Assembly (NCBI RefSeq): GCF_900108405.1
Contig: NZ_FNXG01000003.1
Coordinates: 317,501-381,500, forward strand
DNA length: 64,000 nucleotides
DNA from: Paracoccus alkenifer
Lineage (GTDB): Bacteria; Pseudomonadota; Alphaproteobacteria; Rhodobacterales; Rhodobacteraceae
Reading direction: 5' to 3'
Below are positions 7,679 through 16,690 of this stretch, in pieces (position 1 is the stretch's first letter; every line of letters begins with the position of its first letter). The translations under genes and the position numbers were made by a program. The notes beneath the pieces were generated by a model. It made no database searches. It was not told the DNA's origin and was given only the letters and a program-made list of their open reading frames with translations.

Positions 7679-8716
7679 TTAGCGGAACGGCATCGCATAC
7701 ATCAGCCCGCCCTGGGTCCACAGCGCGTTCAACCCGCGCGGCAGCCCGATGGGGGTCTGTTCGCCGATATTGGCGGCAAAGATCTCGCCATAATTGCCCG
7801 AGGCGGCAATGGCGCGCTTGGCCCATTCGCGGTCCAGCCCCATCATCGCGCCGTAATCGTCCGAAATCCCCAGCATCCGCTGCACATCGGGGTTGTTCGA
7901 CGATTTCGACAGCTCTTCGAGATTGGCCGAGGTCACGCCGTATTCCTCGGCCGAGATCAGCGCGAACAGCGTCCAGCGCACGATATCGGCCCAGTTGTCG
8001 TCGCCGTGACGCACCGCCGGGGCCAGCGGTTCCTTGGAAATGATCTCGGGCAGGATGACATGGTTGTCGGGGTCGGCAAAGGCCGCGCGGGTGGCCGCCA
8101 GCCCCGAGGCATCGGTGGTATAGGCGTCGCAGGCTCCCGCCATGTATTGCTGTTCGCCCTCGGAATTCGAATCGACGTGGACCACCTGATAGGTCAGGTT
8201 GTTCGCGCGGAACCAATCGGCAAGGTTCATCTGCGTCGAGGTGTCGGACTGCACGCAGATGGTCTTGTCGTCCAGATCCATCGCCGAGGTCACGCCCAGA
8301 TCCTTGCGGACCATGAACCCCTGCCCGTCGTAATAATTCACCGCGGTAAAGCTGAACTTCATCGAGACATCGCGCTGAAAGGTCCAGGTCGAGTTGCGCG
8401 CCAGCAGATCCACCTCGCCCGATTCCAGCGCGGTAAAGCGGGACTGGCCGGTGGTGGGGACGTATTTCACCTTTGAGGTGTCGCCCAGAACCGCCGCCGC
8501 CACCGCCTTGCAGATCGCCACGTCGAACCCCGACCAGTTGCCGTTGGCGTCGGGGGCGGCGAAACCGACCAGCCCGGTATTGACGCCGCAATTCAGCATG
8601 TCGCGTTCCCTGACCTGGGCCAGGGTGTCGCCCTCGTCGGCGATCGCGGCAACGGGCCCCATCACCATGGCCGTGGCCATGGCTGCCACCGAGGCCGGGA
8701 ATAGCTTGTTCCGCAT
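7679..8716 (-). CDS. Amino-acid ABC transporter substrate-binding protein (AapJ-like)
   Basis: This 345-residue periplasmic protein has a signal peptide of about 25 residues (basic MRNK, hydrophobic core, then AIADEG). It carries the family-3 solute-binding signature: LNCGVNTGLVGFAAPD, GFDVAICKAVAAAVLGD and the RFTALESGEVDLL segment. Its length and motifs match the general L-amino-acid binding protein AapJ. The ATG at 8716 follows GAGAGGG. No aapQMP permease genes are beside it, so it is an orphan here and may feed a transporter encoded elsewhere. Confidence 0.85.
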   Translation of the reverse strand: MRNKLFPASVAAMATAMVMGPVAAIADEGDTLAQVRERDMLNCGVNTGLVGFAAPDANGNWSGFDVAICKAVAAAVLGDTSKVKYVPTTGQSRFTALESGEVDLLARNSTWTFQRDVSMKFSFTAVNYYDGQGFMVRKDLGVTSAMDLDDKTICVQSDTSTQMNLADWFRANNLTYQVVHVDSNSEGEQQYMAGACDAYTTDASGLAATRAAFADPDNHVILPEIISKEPLAPAVRHGDDNWADIVRWTLFALISAEEYGVTSANLEELSKSSNNPDVQRMLGISDDYGAMMGLDREWAKRAIAASGNYGEIFAANIGEQTPIGLPRGLNALWTQGGLMYAMPFR

Positions 8717-8832
8717 GGACACCCTCTCTGTTGACGGCCGGATCTGCGCCCGACGCGTTATTCGCGGCCCTGCCCGCCGGCGCAACCCAAACGCCCTGAT
8801 ACGGAAACAATTTGTCGGGATCGGGCCGTCCG

Positions 8833-9570
8833 TCAAGCGTTATGGCCAGCGTCGGGGCCGCCGCACAATAGACGCAACAGCCGCTCGGCCACAAGCATTG
8901 CCTCAAGCCTTGCGGCGGCGGCGGCGTCTGCCTCGGCGTCGCGGCCCCATAGCGCGGCCTGATGTTCATCGTCGATACGCGCAAGCCCATGCGCCGCGGC
9001 CGCATCCAGACGCCCGTGCAGCACCGCCAGCCCCAGGATCAGCGAGCCGGGGATCGTCACCAGATCATGCACCGCCGTCAGTTGCCAGGGCGTCAGCGCA
9101 TCCAGCCGCGCCCGCAGCCGCGCCAGCGCCCCCACGTCCTGCGCGACCGGGATCACCCCTTGCGTCACCCGCAGCCTCGCGCCCAGCTCGCCTGCCGCCC
9201 AGTCAAGCAGCGGATCCCACCCCGCCGCCTGCTGCGCGGCAAGTTCCTCGGGATGGGCGGCGCGATAGCACAAAAGATCGGTGCCGCCGTATTCGGCCAG
9301 CATCCCCGCCACCCCCGCAAATTGCGGCGCAACCCGTTCGACGGCCGAATTGACCGCCCGGGTCAGCGGCATTGTTGCAGGCGCAATCACATCCTGCTGC
9401 GCCTCCCATTCCGCGGCCACCGCCTGCGCCAGCGCCTGCGTCGGCAGCAGCAGCGGCAGCTTGCCGGGGGTGCGCAGGGCGCGCTGGTCCAGCCGCAGCT
9501 GCCAGCCGTCGCCCAGCGGCTCGATGGTGGTGGTGGTCCAGAACCGCCGCGCCCGCCATTCGCCGCTCAT
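8833..9570 (-). CDS. ATP12-family F1-ATPase assembly chaperone
   Basis: This 245-residue protein of the ATP12 family (PF07542) helps assemble the alpha subunit into F1-ATP synthase in mitochondria and alphaproteobacteria. The conserved features are RRFWTTTTIEP at the start, RTPGKLPLLLPT, AEWEAQQ, the TRAVNSAVERV block and GTDLLCYRA. It is the last gene of the leftward operon rarA/crcB-rluC-HAD-ATP12, and its ATG overlaps the HAD stop by four bases (ATGA). Some annotations call it 'chaperone, ATP12'. Its presence fits an alphaproteobacterium. Confidence 0.87.
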   Translation of the reverse strand: MSGEWRARRFWTTTTIEPLGDGWQLRLDQRALRTPGKLPLLLPTQALAQAVAAEWEAQQDVIAPATMPLTRAVNSAVERVAPQFAGVAGMLAEYGGTDLLCYRAAHPEELAAQQAAGWDPLLDWAAGELGARLRVTQGVIPVAQDVGALARLRARLDALTPWQLTAVHDLVTIPGSLILGLAVLHGRLDAAAAHGLARIDDEHQAALWGRDAEADAAAAARLEAMLVAERLLRLLCGGPDAGHNA

Positions 9571-10217
9571 GCCGCCCACTCCTCGATCAGCGCGTGCAGC
9601 TGCTGGAAATCCGTCGCGACCGAGCGGGCGCCGGCGGCAAACAGCTCGGCCGCCGGGTGGTGGCCCCAGCCGACGCCCAGCCCGGCGATGCCCGCGTTGC
9701 GTGCCATCAGCATGTCGAAACTGGTGTCCCCGATCATCACCGCATCCCGCGCGCCGGTGTCCGACAGACACGACAGGATCATCCCCGGCGCCGGTTTCGA
9801 CGGGTGCCCGTCAGCGCAATGGGTGGCGGCGAAATATTCCCCCAGCCCATGCGCCACCAGCAGCGCGTCCAGCCCGCGCCGCGATTTGCCCGTCGCCACC
9901 GCCATCAGCAGGTCGTTTCGCCCGGCCAACTTCCGCAGACAGTCCAGCGCCCCCGGAAACAGCGGCGATTCGGTGGCCGAGCGGGCGGCGAAGTAATGGC
10001 TGCGATAGCCCTCGACCACCTCGGCGTGGGCAGAGGGGTCGGCGTCGGGCAGCAGCGTCGCCACCGCAACCGGCAACGACAGCCCGACGATGCTGCTGAC
10101 CTGCGCCGCCGGCAGCGGCGGCAGCCCGGCGCGGGTGGTCCCCGCCTGCATCGCGGCCATGATCTGCGCGTGGCTGTCGACCAGCGTGCCGTCGATGTCC
10201 CAGATGACCAGCTTCAT
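9567..10217 (-). CDS. HAD-superfamily phosphatase (phosphoglycolate-phosphatase-like)
   Basis: This 216-residue HAD-IA hydrolase has the nucleophile motif DIDGT (Asp7, Asp9) followed by LVDSHAQI. Motif II is the Thr/Ser in VATGKSRRGLD, and motif IV is MIGDTSFDMLMA. It is probably a phosphatase of small phosphorylated metabolites. Phosphoglycolate phosphatase is the nearest named group, but the substrate is not fixed by these motifs. The start at 10217 overlaps the pseudouridine synthase stop (ATGA), showing translational coupling. Confidence 0.82.
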   Translation of the reverse strand: MKLVIWDIDGTLVDSHAQIMAAMQAGTTRAGLPPLPAAQVSSIVGLSLPVAVATLLPDADPSAHAEVVEGYRSHYFAARSATESPLFPGALDCLRKLAGRNDLLMAVATGKSRRGLDALLVAHGLGEYFAATHCADGHPSKPAPGMILSCLSDTGARDAVMIGDTSFDMLMARNAGIAGLGVGWGHHPAAELFAAGARSVATDFQQLHALIEEWAA

Positions 10218-11263
10218 GTGTCCAGCCCCTCGAACGGGTCGGCGGGCACGTCGTTTTCGTGCCAGCCCAGCGTTTTCCACGTCCGCGCCATGTGGTCGGG
10301 CAGCGGCGCGGTGATGGTGACGCGCCGCCCCGTCACCGGGTGGTCAAAGGCGATCGAGCGCGCGTGCAGATGCAGCTTGCGGCTGATTTCGCCGCCCAGC
10401 TGCGCGCCCCAGCCGTCGCCCAGGTTTTCCTGCCCCGAGCCGCCGTATTTCCCATCGCCGATGATCGGATGCCCCAGTTCCGCCATATGGGCGCGCAGCT
10501 GGTGGGTGCGGCCGGTGACCGGCACCAGCGCACACCACGACACCCGGCTGCCAAGGCTGTCCAGCACCGCGTAATCGGTGGTGGCGCGCTTGGCGCCCTC
10601 GGTCTGGTCCACGCGGGAGGGGTGGACGCAGATCATCTTTTCGCCCTCGCCCCCGCGGCCATGGCCCGGCGCCTTGACCAGTCCGAAACGGATCGTGCCC
10701 AGCTTGGGCGAGGGCACGCCGGCCACCGCCGCCCAATAGATCTTGCGGGTGGTGCGGGCCCGGAATGCCTCGGACAGGCGGCGCGCCACGCGGTCGGTCC
10801 GCGCCAGCAGCAGCACCCCCGAGGTGTCCTTGTCCAGCCGATGCACCAGCTTGGGCCGGTCCTTGTAGCCGAACATCAGCGCCGCACCCAGCCCGTCGAC
10901 ATGCCGGTCCCCCTGCCCCGAGCCCCCTTGCGAGGGCAGCCCGGCGGGCTTGTTCAGGGCGATGACGTGTTCGTCCCTCCACAGCACCGCCGACTGGATC
11001 ATCTGCGCGTCCGATTCGCGCACGACCGCGCGGGGCTGTGCGGGCACCGGCGCGGCGGCGGGTAGCGGCGGAACGCGCACCTCCTGCCCGGCTGCGATGC
11101 GTGTCGCGGGCTTGACCCGCCCGGCATCGACGCGGATCTGCCCGGTGCGGCACAGTTTCTCGACCGCGATCTGGTTGAGCTGCGGAAACCGGCGCTTGAG
11201 CCAGCGGTCCAGCCGCTGCTCGCCCTCGTCCGCGCCGACGCGGATCACCTGCACGCCGCTCAT
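10214..11263 (-). CDS. RluC/RluD-family 23S rRNA pseudouridine synthase
   Basis: This 349-residue enzyme isomerises uridine to pseudouridine in large-subunit rRNA. Residues about 10-75 form an S4 RNA-binding domain (RLDRWLKRRFP, CRTGQIRVDAGRVK). The RluA catalytic motif HRLDKDTSG, with the catalytic Asp, lies near the middle, and the GRTHQLRAHM motif is C-terminal. It is closest in arrangement to RluC, which modifies U955/2504/2580 in E. coli, but RluC and RluD cannot be separated here. The start overlaps the crcB stop as ATGA. Confidence 0.87.
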   Translation of the reverse strand: MSGVQVIRVGADEGEQRLDRWLKRRFPQLNQIAVEKLCRTGQIRVDAGRVKPATRIAAGQEVRVPPLPAAAPVPAQPRAVVRESDAQMIQSAVLWRDEHVIALNKPAGLPSQGGSGQGDRHVDGLGAALMFGYKDRPKLVHRLDKDTSGVLLLARTDRVARRLSEAFRARTTRKIYWAAVAGVPSPKLGTIRFGLVKAPGHGRGGEGEKMICVHPSRVDQTEGAKRATTDYAVLDSLGSRVSWCALVPVTGRTHQLRAHMAELGHPIIGDGKYGGSGQENLGDGWGAQLGGEISRKLHLHARSIAFDHPVTGRRVTITAPLPDHMARTWKTLGWHENDVPADPFEGLDT

Positions 11264-11634
11264 GCCAGCACCTTTTGTCCAAGGGTCAGCCCCGCCAGCA
11301 GCGCCGCCAGCGACAGCCCGACGCTGGCCGCGACATAGGCCAGCGCCACCGCGCCCTGCCCGCGCTGCCACAGCGTCACCGCATCCAGCGAGAACGCCGA
11401 AAACGTGGTGAACCCGCCCAAGGCGCCAGTCATCAGCAGCGGCGCCAGCGCATTGCCGCGCCCCGCCAGCACCACCACCAGCAGCCCCATCAGGAACGAG
11501 CCCGCCACATTCACCGCCAGCGTCCCCGCCGGAATCCCCGGCCCGAACAGCCGCCCCGCGCCGATATTGACGCCGTGCCGCGCCACGGCCCCCACCGCGC
11601 CGCCAAGCGCCACCTGTAAAACCGGATGCATCAT
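11260..11634 (-). CDS. crcB: Fluoride channel CrcB/Fluc
   Basis: This 124-residue membrane protein has four helices and would act as a dimeric fluoride exporter. Diagnostic motifs are GAVGAVARHG near the N-terminus, the NVAGSFLMG segment and GFTTFSAFS, whose Phe/Thr residues line the pore. The start is one of two adjacent ATGs (11634 or 11631). The 46 bases upstream, before rarA ends, are too short for a fluoride riboswitch, so it appears to depend on the upstream operon. Confidence 0.93.
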   Translation of the reverse strand: MMHPVLQVALGGAVGAVARHGVNIGAGRLFGPGIPAGTLAVNVAGSFLMGLLVVVLAGRGNALAPLLMTGALGGFTTFSAFSLDAVTLWQRGQGAVALAYVAASVGLSLAALLAGLTLGQKVLA

Positions 11635-11680
11635 CGCGCTGACCTGTAGCCGCGCAGGTGCAAAGTCAACCGATCCGCCA

Positions 11681-13036
11681 TCAGCCCCCTCGCTTCAGCC
11701 GCTGGCTGACGAACCAGTCCAGCCGCTTTTTCAGCTCGCGCTCAAAGCCGCGCTCGACGGGGGTGTAAAGCACCGGGCGGCGCATCCCTTCGGGGAAATA
11801 ATTCTGCCCGGAAAACCCGTCCTCTGCGTCGTGGTCATAGGCATAGCCGGCGCCGTAGCCCTGTTCCTTCATCATCTTGGTCGGGGCATTGAGGATATGG
11901 GCGGGCGGCATCAGGCTGCCGGTCTTTTTCGCCTCGGCTCGCGCGGCCTTGTAGGCGGCGTAGCTGGCGTTCGATTTCGGCGCCAGCGCCAGATAGATCA
12001 CCGCATTGGCCAGCGCGAGTTCACCCTCGGGCGAGCCAAGCCGTTCATACAGCGCCCAGGCGTCCAGGCAGTGGCGCTGCGCGGCGGGGTCGGCCAGGCC
12101 GATATCCTCGACCGCCATGCGGGTGATGCGGCGGGCCAGATAGCGGGGATCCTCGCCCCCCTCAAGCATCCGCGCCAGCCAGTAAAGCGCCGCATCGGGG
12201 TCCGAGCCGCGCACCGATTTATGCAGCGCGGAAATCAGGTTGTAATGTTCATCGCCCGACTTGTCGTATTTCGCCGCGCGCCGCATCAGCCGCTGCGACA
12301 GCTCGGCCGGGCCAAGCGGATGGTCGATCTTCCACGCCATCACCTGCTCGATCAGGTTCAGCACGGCGCGGCCGTCGCCGTCGGCCATGGAAAGCAGCGA
12401 TTCGCGCGCCTCGCCGGTCAGGGGCAAGGGGCGGCCCAGTTCACGCTCGGCCCGCTGGGCCAGCAGCTCCAGATCGGACAGCTCAAGGCGTTTCAGCACG
12501 ACGACCTGCGCGCGCGACAGCAACGCGGCGTTCAACTCGAAACTGGGGTTTTCGGTGGTGGCACCGACCAGCAGGATGGTGCCATCCTCCATATGGGGCA
12601 GGAAGCTGTCCTGCTGCGCCTTGTTGAAACGGTGGATTTCATCGACGAACAGCAGCGTGCCCTGGCCGGTGGCGTGACGCTGGCGGGCGGCGTCGAACAG
12701 CTTGCGCAGCTCGGGGACGCCGGAAAAGATTGCGGAAATCTGCACGAATTCGCGGTCGGTCTGGCTGGCCAGCAGCCGCGCGATGGTGGTCTTGCCGACC
12801 CCGGGCGGCCCCCAGAGGATCAGCGACGACAGGCTGCCGGCGGCGAGCATCGCCCCCAGCGGACCGTCCGGCCCCAGCACATGGCCCTGGCCGATGACAT
12901 CCCCCAGACGCTGCGGGCGGATGCGGTCGGCCAGCGGGCGATGCGCCGGGCGGGCGGATGCGGTCCCCCGCGGGGCATCGCCCCTGCTGCGAGGGTCACG
13001 GTCGTCTGGGGCGGGATTGTCGAACAGGTCGGCCAT
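11681..13036 (-). CDS. rarA: Replication-associated recombination protein A (MgsA/RarA AAA+ ATPase)
   Basis: This 451-residue AAA+ ATPase of the RarA/MgsA/WRNIP1 family acts at stalled replication forks. Walker A is GPPGVGKTT, Walker B is LFVDEIHRFN, and the C-terminal MgsA domain includes SALHKSVRGSDPDAALYW. The N-terminal PLADRIRPQ block is typical. Length is normal. It is first in the leftward group that continues to crcB, rluC-type, HAD and ATP12 genes. Confidence 0.92.
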   Translation of the reverse strand: MADLFDNPAPDDRDPRSRGDAPRGTASARPAHRPLADRIRPQRLGDVIGQGHVLGPDGPLGAMLAAGSLSSLILWGPPGVGKTTIARLLASQTDREFVQISAIFSGVPELRKLFDAARQRHATGQGTLLFVDEIHRFNKAQQDSFLPHMEDGTILLVGATTENPSFELNAALLSRAQVVVLKRLELSDLELLAQRAERELGRPLPLTGEARESLLSMADGDGRAVLNLIEQVMAWKIDHPLGPAELSQRLMRRAAKYDKSGDEHYNLISALHKSVRGSDPDAALYWLARMLEGGEDPRYLARRITRMAVEDIGLADPAAQRHCLDAWALYERLGSPEGELALANAVIYLALAPKSNASYAAYKAARAEAKKTGSLMPPAHILNAPTKMMKEQGYGAGYAYDHDAEDGFSGQNYFPEGMRRPVLYTPVERGFERELKKRLDWFVSQRLKRGG

Positions 13037-13098
13037 GGCGGGCAGATTACGCTGCCCGCCACACAGAGGGTATCCCCCACACCCCTACCCCGGCCATC

Positions 13099-13692
13099 TT
13101 AGTGCATCTTGCTGGCGAGGTTGATCGAGACGCACTGGAATTCGCCGTCGTCGATCCACATCACCCGTCCGATGGCCTCGGCCTCGACGCCGCAGCGGCC
13201 ATACCAGCGCGGCCATTTCGCGTCGGTCAGGGCCACCAGCTGCGTGGCGCCCAGTTCGCGCGCCGCCCGCGTCATGGCCCCGGCCATCGTCATATGCACC
13301 CGCCGCCGGATCGCCATCGGCGTCGCGTGGTTGACGAACACACGGGTGCATTCCCACACATGCGGGTCGACCGGAGCCTCGCCGAACAGCAGATCCTGCG
13401 GGATCGAGCCGCCCAGAATCCCGCGCTGCGCATCCCGGATCATGTAGGAATAGATGCCGCATTGCGCCGTGGTCGGGGTCAGCCGGAAACCTCCGAGCAC
13501 GTGGTTTTCGCCATCATGCACGGCCACCCAGCGGCTGGCCGGGTTGTCGTACTGGTCATACTCCATCCCGTCGGCCTGGGGCAGATCCCAGTTCTTCTGG
13601 ATGATGAAGCTTTGACGGCGGGCGCGGAACAGATTGGCGAACAGGTCTCCGTGATTGTGAAGGTTGCTGAAGGAAAGCGTGGTGGTCTGCAT
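13099..13692 (-). CDS. Acyl-homoserine-lactone synthase (LuxI family)
   Basis: This 197-residue LuxI-type enzyme joins an acyl chain to S-adenosylmethionine to make an N-acyl-homoserine lactone signal. Conserved family residues are visible: Arg26, Phe29, Trp35, the acidic run from Glu44 through Asp46 and Asp49, Arg70, and the ECTR segment with Glu114 and Arg117. The ATG follows CAGGAGAAAACCC. It lies 72 bp behind luxR on the same strand, so the pair is probably co-transcribed. The acyl-chain length of the signal cannot be read from the sequence. Confidence 0.9.
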   Translation of the reverse strand: MQTTTLSFSNLHNHGDLFANLFRARRQSFIIQKNWDLPQADGMEYDQYDNPASRWVAVHDGENHVLGGFRLTPTTAQCGIYSYMIRDAQRGILGGSIPQDLLFGEAPVDPHVWECTRVFVNHATPMAIRRRVHMTMAGAMTRAARELGATQLVALTDAKWPRWYGRCGVEAEAIGRVMWIDDGEFQCVSINLASKMH

Positions 13693-13764
13693 GGGTTTTC
13701 TCCTGGGGTTTAAGGGTTGGCCCCCTGGAGCGAACGCGGAGAAATCAACTTCGTGGCGAACGAT

Positions 13765-14376
13765 TTACAGCAGACGGTAATCCTTTGCTCGTTGCAGCGC
13801 CTCGGCGGTCGTCTTGGCCATCAACCTTTCACGAGCCGAGATCAGACGCGCCTTGAACGCACTTTCGGTAATGCCGAGCTTAGCGGCCGCCGCTGCGTGG
13901 CGATCACCCTCCGCGATGCACCGAAGGGCCTCTTGCTGAGCCTTCGTCAGGCTCTCCGGCGGCTCGGTAATGTCATGGAGCCGTCGTACCAGGGCCGAGA
14001 TCACCTCGATCTCGTCATCCGTGAATTCGCGGGTGCTGTGGGCGAAACTGGCGATGGTGCGCGACTTGATCGGGCCGCAGGACACCGTCAGGCCATAGGT
14101 CAACCCATGCCGACCCGCGTCTGCCATGATCCCGAACGGATCCGGGATCGGCATCGCAGACCACCGGACGGATCCGGTCGTCGAAAACCCCCAGGCGATC
14201 GTCGGGTCGCGCAGGGCAAATGCATTGGCGGTGTAATGGTCCGACCATGCCTGAGGATAGGTCTGGAAGGTCATGATCGGGGACGTGAAGCGGATGTGCA
14301 ACCCGATCAAATAGCCTGTCTGGGCCAGCTTTTGCAGGCGGGACAGGGTCGCTGAAATCTCGGCTCTCAATGACAT
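13765..14376 (-). CDS. LuxR-family quorum-sensing transcriptional regulator
   Basis: This 203-residue regulator has an N-terminal autoinducer-binding domain with the invariant residues Trp44, Tyr48, Asp57-Pro58 and Trp72, and a LuxR helix-turn-helix from about residue 142 (LTKAQQEAL, LGITESAFKARL). It is 30-40 residues shorter than TraR or LuxR. A TAA codon lies three codons before the ATG, so the short N-terminus is real unless there is a sequencing error. The ribosome site is weak. It would respond to the signal made by the adjacent LuxI. Confidence 0.87.
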   Translation of the reverse strand: MSLRAEISATLSRLQKLAQTGYLIGLHIRFTSPIMTFQTYPQAWSDHYTANAFALRDPTIAWGFSTTGSVRWSAMPIPDPFGIMADAGRHGLTYGLTVSCGPIKSRTIASFAHSTREFTDDEIEVISALVRRLHDITEPPESLTKAQQEALRCIAEGDRHAAAAAKLGITESAFKARLISARERLMAKTTAEALQRAKDYRLL

Positions 14377-14400
14377 GGCTTTTTAGACAGATTGCGTTGA

Positions 14401-14418
14401 ACTTGATATCGGTCGAGT
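14401..14418 (-). promoter_or_regulatory. lux-box-like inverted repeat upstream of luxR
   Basis: ACTTGA and TCGAGT are imperfect inverted halves (5 of 6) separated by six bases, and the site fits the CT-N12-AG pattern of LuxR-type operators. It lies 24 bp before luxR, in the expected promoter position, and could autoregulate the luxR-luxI pair. I see no similar site in front of luxI. Confidence 0.38.
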
Positions 14419-14497
14419 ATGCAGAATGAGAAGGACTATGCCAGAGTCTTGGCGAATATCACGTGGTCTTATTCGAACATTCGCGCATAAGAGTGTT

Positions 14498-14526
14498 AAA
14501 AAACCCGCACAGAAACCTGCGCGGGT
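14498..14526 (-). terminator. Intrinsic terminator of the ribosomal alpha operon
   Basis: Read on the minus strand this is a 10-bp stem with one G-U pair (14517-14526 with 14503-14512), a 4-base loop and a run of six T. It lies about 80 bp after rplQ, and ends the superoperon before the luxR promoter region. Confidence 0.85.
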
Positions 14527-14603
14527 CCGCAATTGACGCAACGTCACATCAAAAAATCTTTCTGCGCCCGACGGGCTGAGCCGCCGGGTGCAGGATCTGG
14601 CGC

Positions 14604-15017
14604 CTATTCTTCCAGCTCGGCTTCCAGACGGGCGCGGTCGCCGGCGCCCTTGGCCGACACGTCGCGCTCGACGAATTCGATGATCGCCATCGGCGCCATG
14701 TCGCCATAGCGGAACCCGGCCTTGAGCACGCGAACATAGCCGCCCTGACGGTCCTTGTAGCGCGGGCCCAGCTGCTCGAACAGCTTGGCGACTGGCGCGT
14801 CCTGCTTGAGCTGCGCGGCTGCCATGCGGCGGGCGTGCAGATCGCCGCGCTTGGCCAGGGTGATCAGCTTTTCGATGATCGGGCGCAGTTCCTTGGCCTT
14901 GGGCAGGGTGGTCTTGATCTGCTCATGCTCGATCAGGCTGCATGCCATGTTGGAAAACAGCGACTTGCGGTGTTCGTGGGTGCGGTTGAGGCGGCGATAG
15001 CCGCGGGCGTGACGCAT
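14604..15017 (-). CDS. rplQ: 50S ribosomal protein L17
   Basis: This 137-residue protein is the large-subunit protein L17. The signature start [20 protein letters not shown] and the [20 protein letters not shown] block are diagnostic. The C-terminus after about residue 115 is an acidic extension ([14 protein letters not shown]) typical of alphaproteobacteria. It is the last gene of the ribosomal superoperon, 137 bp behind rpoA, with a repeat hairpin in between and a strong terminator behind it. Confidence 0.98.
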   Translation of the reverse strand: MRHARGYRRLNRTHEHRKSLFSNMACSLIEHEQIKTTLPKAKELRPIIEKLITLAKRGDLHARRMAAAQLKQDAPVAKLFEQLGPRYKDRQGGYVRVLKAGFRYGDMAPMAIIEFVERDVSAKGAGDRARLEAELEE

Positions 15018-15100
15018 GGTGGTCTCCTATCAGATTTTGCTTTGTCCGGCGGCCGTGCGTGGCGGACGCTCTCCTTGGGGCGGGATGCCCGGGTGTCGAA

Positions 15101-15150
15101 GGTGCGTCCACAGGACGCACCCTACGTAGGGTGCGTGGTTCCCACGCACC
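15101..15150. repeat. Double palindrome repeat (GGTGCGT family) between rpoA and rplQ
   Basis: There are two perfect 9-bp hairpins with 3-base loops, 15101-15121 and 15130-15150, joined by CTACGTAG. The second matches the palindrome at 30412-30432 in the rplP-rpmC gap in stem and flank (CGTAGGGTGCGTG). Transcribed from either strand it folds the same way. Confidence 0.7.
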
Positions 15151-15154
15151 GTTA

Positions 15155-16171
15155 TCAGAACTGGTCGTCGAAGCGCTTGGCCAGATCCTCGATGTTTTCC
15201 GGCGGCCAGTCCACGACGTCCATGCCCAGATGCAGCCCCATGCCCGACAGCACTTCCTTGATCTCGTTCAAGGACTTGCGGCCAAAGTTCGGGGTCCGCA
15301 GCATCTCGGCCTCGGTCTTCTGGATCAGGTCGCCGATATAGACGATGTTGTCGTTCTTGAGACAGTTGGCCGAGCGGACCGACAGTTCCAGCTCGTCAAC
15401 CTTCTTCAGCAGGCGCGGGTCGAATTCCAGCCCGTCCTCGGCATCCTGGGTGCGGGCGGATTCCGGCTCTTCGAAGTTGACGAACACTGCCAGCTGATCC
15501 TGAAGGATGCGCGCGGCATAGGCCACCGCGTCCTCGGGGGTCAGCGATCCATCGGTTTCAATGCGCATCGTCAGCTTGTCATAGTCCAGCACCTGCCCCT
15601 CGCGGGTGGGCGTGACTTCGTAGCTGACGCGCTTGACCGGCGAAAAGATCGCGTCGATCGGGATCAGCCCGATGGGCGAATCCTCGGCGCGGTTCTTGTC
15701 GGCGGCGACGTAGCCCTTGCCCACGGAAACCGTCAGTTCCATGTTCAGCTCGGCACCCTCGTCGAGGTTGCAGATGACATGATCGCGGTTCAGCACGGTG
15801 ATGCCGGCGGTTTCCGCGATCTGGCCGGCCTTGACCTCGCCCGGGCCCTTGGCCGACAGCGTCAGCCGCTTGGGGCCCTCGACGTCCATCTTCAGCGTGA
15901 CGCCCTTGAGGTTCAGCACGATGTCGGTGACGTCCTCGCGAACGCCCGGCACAGACGAGAATTCATGCAGCACATTGTCGATCTGCACGCTGGTGATGGC
16001 CCCGCCCTGTAGCGAGGACATCAGCACCCGGCGCAGCGCGTTGCCCAGCGTCAGGCCAAAGCCCCGCTCAAGCGGCTCGGCAACGATGGTGGCGACGCGG
16101 GCCGCGTCGGCGCCCGGCCGGATATCCAGCTGCAAGGGCTTGATCAGTTCGGCCCAGTTCTTGTGGATCAT
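15155..16171 (-). CDS. rpoA: DNA-directed RNA polymerase alpha subunit
   Basis: This 338-residue subunit nucleates RNA polymerase assembly. The N-terminal domain includes [17 protein letters not shown], and the C-terminal domain binds UP elements and activators ([28 protein letters not shown]). Length and order (rpsK before, rplQ after) are standard. The 114-bp leader before it carries a terminator-like hairpin at 16242-16269. Confidence 0.98.
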   Translation of the reverse strand: MIHKNWAELIKPLQLDIRPGADAARVATIVAEPLERGFGLTLGNALRRVLMSSLQGGAITSVQIDNVLHEFSSVPGVREDVTDIVLNLKGVTLKMDVEGPKRLTLSAKGPGEVKAGQIAETAGITVLNRDHVICNLDEGAELNMELTVSVGKGYVAADKNRAEDSPIGLIPIDAIFSPVKRVSYEVTPTREGQVLDYDKLTMRIETDGSLTPEDAVAYAARILQDQLAVFVNFEEPESARTQDAEDGLEFDPRLLKKVDELELSVRSANCLKNDNIVYIGDLIQKTEAEMLRTPNFGRKSLNEIKEVLSGMGLHLGMDVVDWPPENIEDLAKRFDDQF

Positions 16172-16241
16172 GCGATTGCCTCCATTCTTGTTCCCGGCCC
16201 CATGACCAGCCGCCGGAAACGCCCGAGGTAAAATGCGAAAC

Positions 16242-16269
16242 CCGGCCCGCAGCCATAGGCGCGGGCCGG
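16242..16269 (-). terminator. Terminator-like hairpin in the rpsK-rpoA gap
   Basis: On the minus strand a perfect 9-bp GC stem with a 10-base loop is followed by GTTTCGCATTTTA. It could attenuate transcription between rpsK and rpoA, or mark an RNA-processing site. Confidence 0.45.
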
Positions 16270-16285
16270 CAGGAAATCCGGTGGA

Positions 16286-16675
16286 TCAGACGCGGCGGCG
16301 CTTGGGCGGGCGGCAGCCGTTATGCGCGATCGGGGTCACGTCGCGGATCGCGGTGATATTGAACCCGACGGCGGCCAGCGCGCGCAGCGCCGATTCACGG
16401 CCGGAACCGGGGCCCTGCACCTCGACCTCGATGGTGCGCATCCCGTGTTCCTGCGCCTTCTTGCCGGCGTCCTCGGCGGCCATCTGCGCGGCGTAGGGGG
16501 TCGATTTCCGGCTGCCCTTGAAGCCCATGGTGCCGGCCGACGACCACGAGATCGCGTTGCCCTGCACGTCCGAGATCAGGATCTTGGTGTTGTTGAACGA
16601 GCTGTTCACATGCGCCACACCAGTGGCGATGTTCTTGCGTTCCTTGCGCTTCATGCGCGTCTTGTCGCGTGCCAT
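16286..16675 (-). CDS. rpsK: 30S ribosomal protein S11
   Basis: This 129-residue protein is S11 of the small-subunit platform, where it contacts the mRNA exit region. The blocks [31 protein letters not shown] and the C-terminal [19 protein letters not shown] are diagnostic. It lies 15 bp behind rpsM, the standard order. Confidence 0.98.
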   Translation of the reverse strand: MARDKTRMKRKERKNIATGVAHVNSSFNNTKILISDVQGNAISWSSAGTMGFKGSRKSTPYAAQMAAEDAGKKAQEHGMRTIEVEVQGPGSGRESALRALAAVGFNITAIRDVTPIAHNGCRPPKRRRV

Positions 16676-16690
16676 TGTCCCGAACCCTCC

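Noticed and set aside
11635..11680. Fluoride riboswitch ahead of crcB
   Set aside because: The gap to the preceding gene is only 46 bp, too short for the crcB motif, and no fitting structure is visible.
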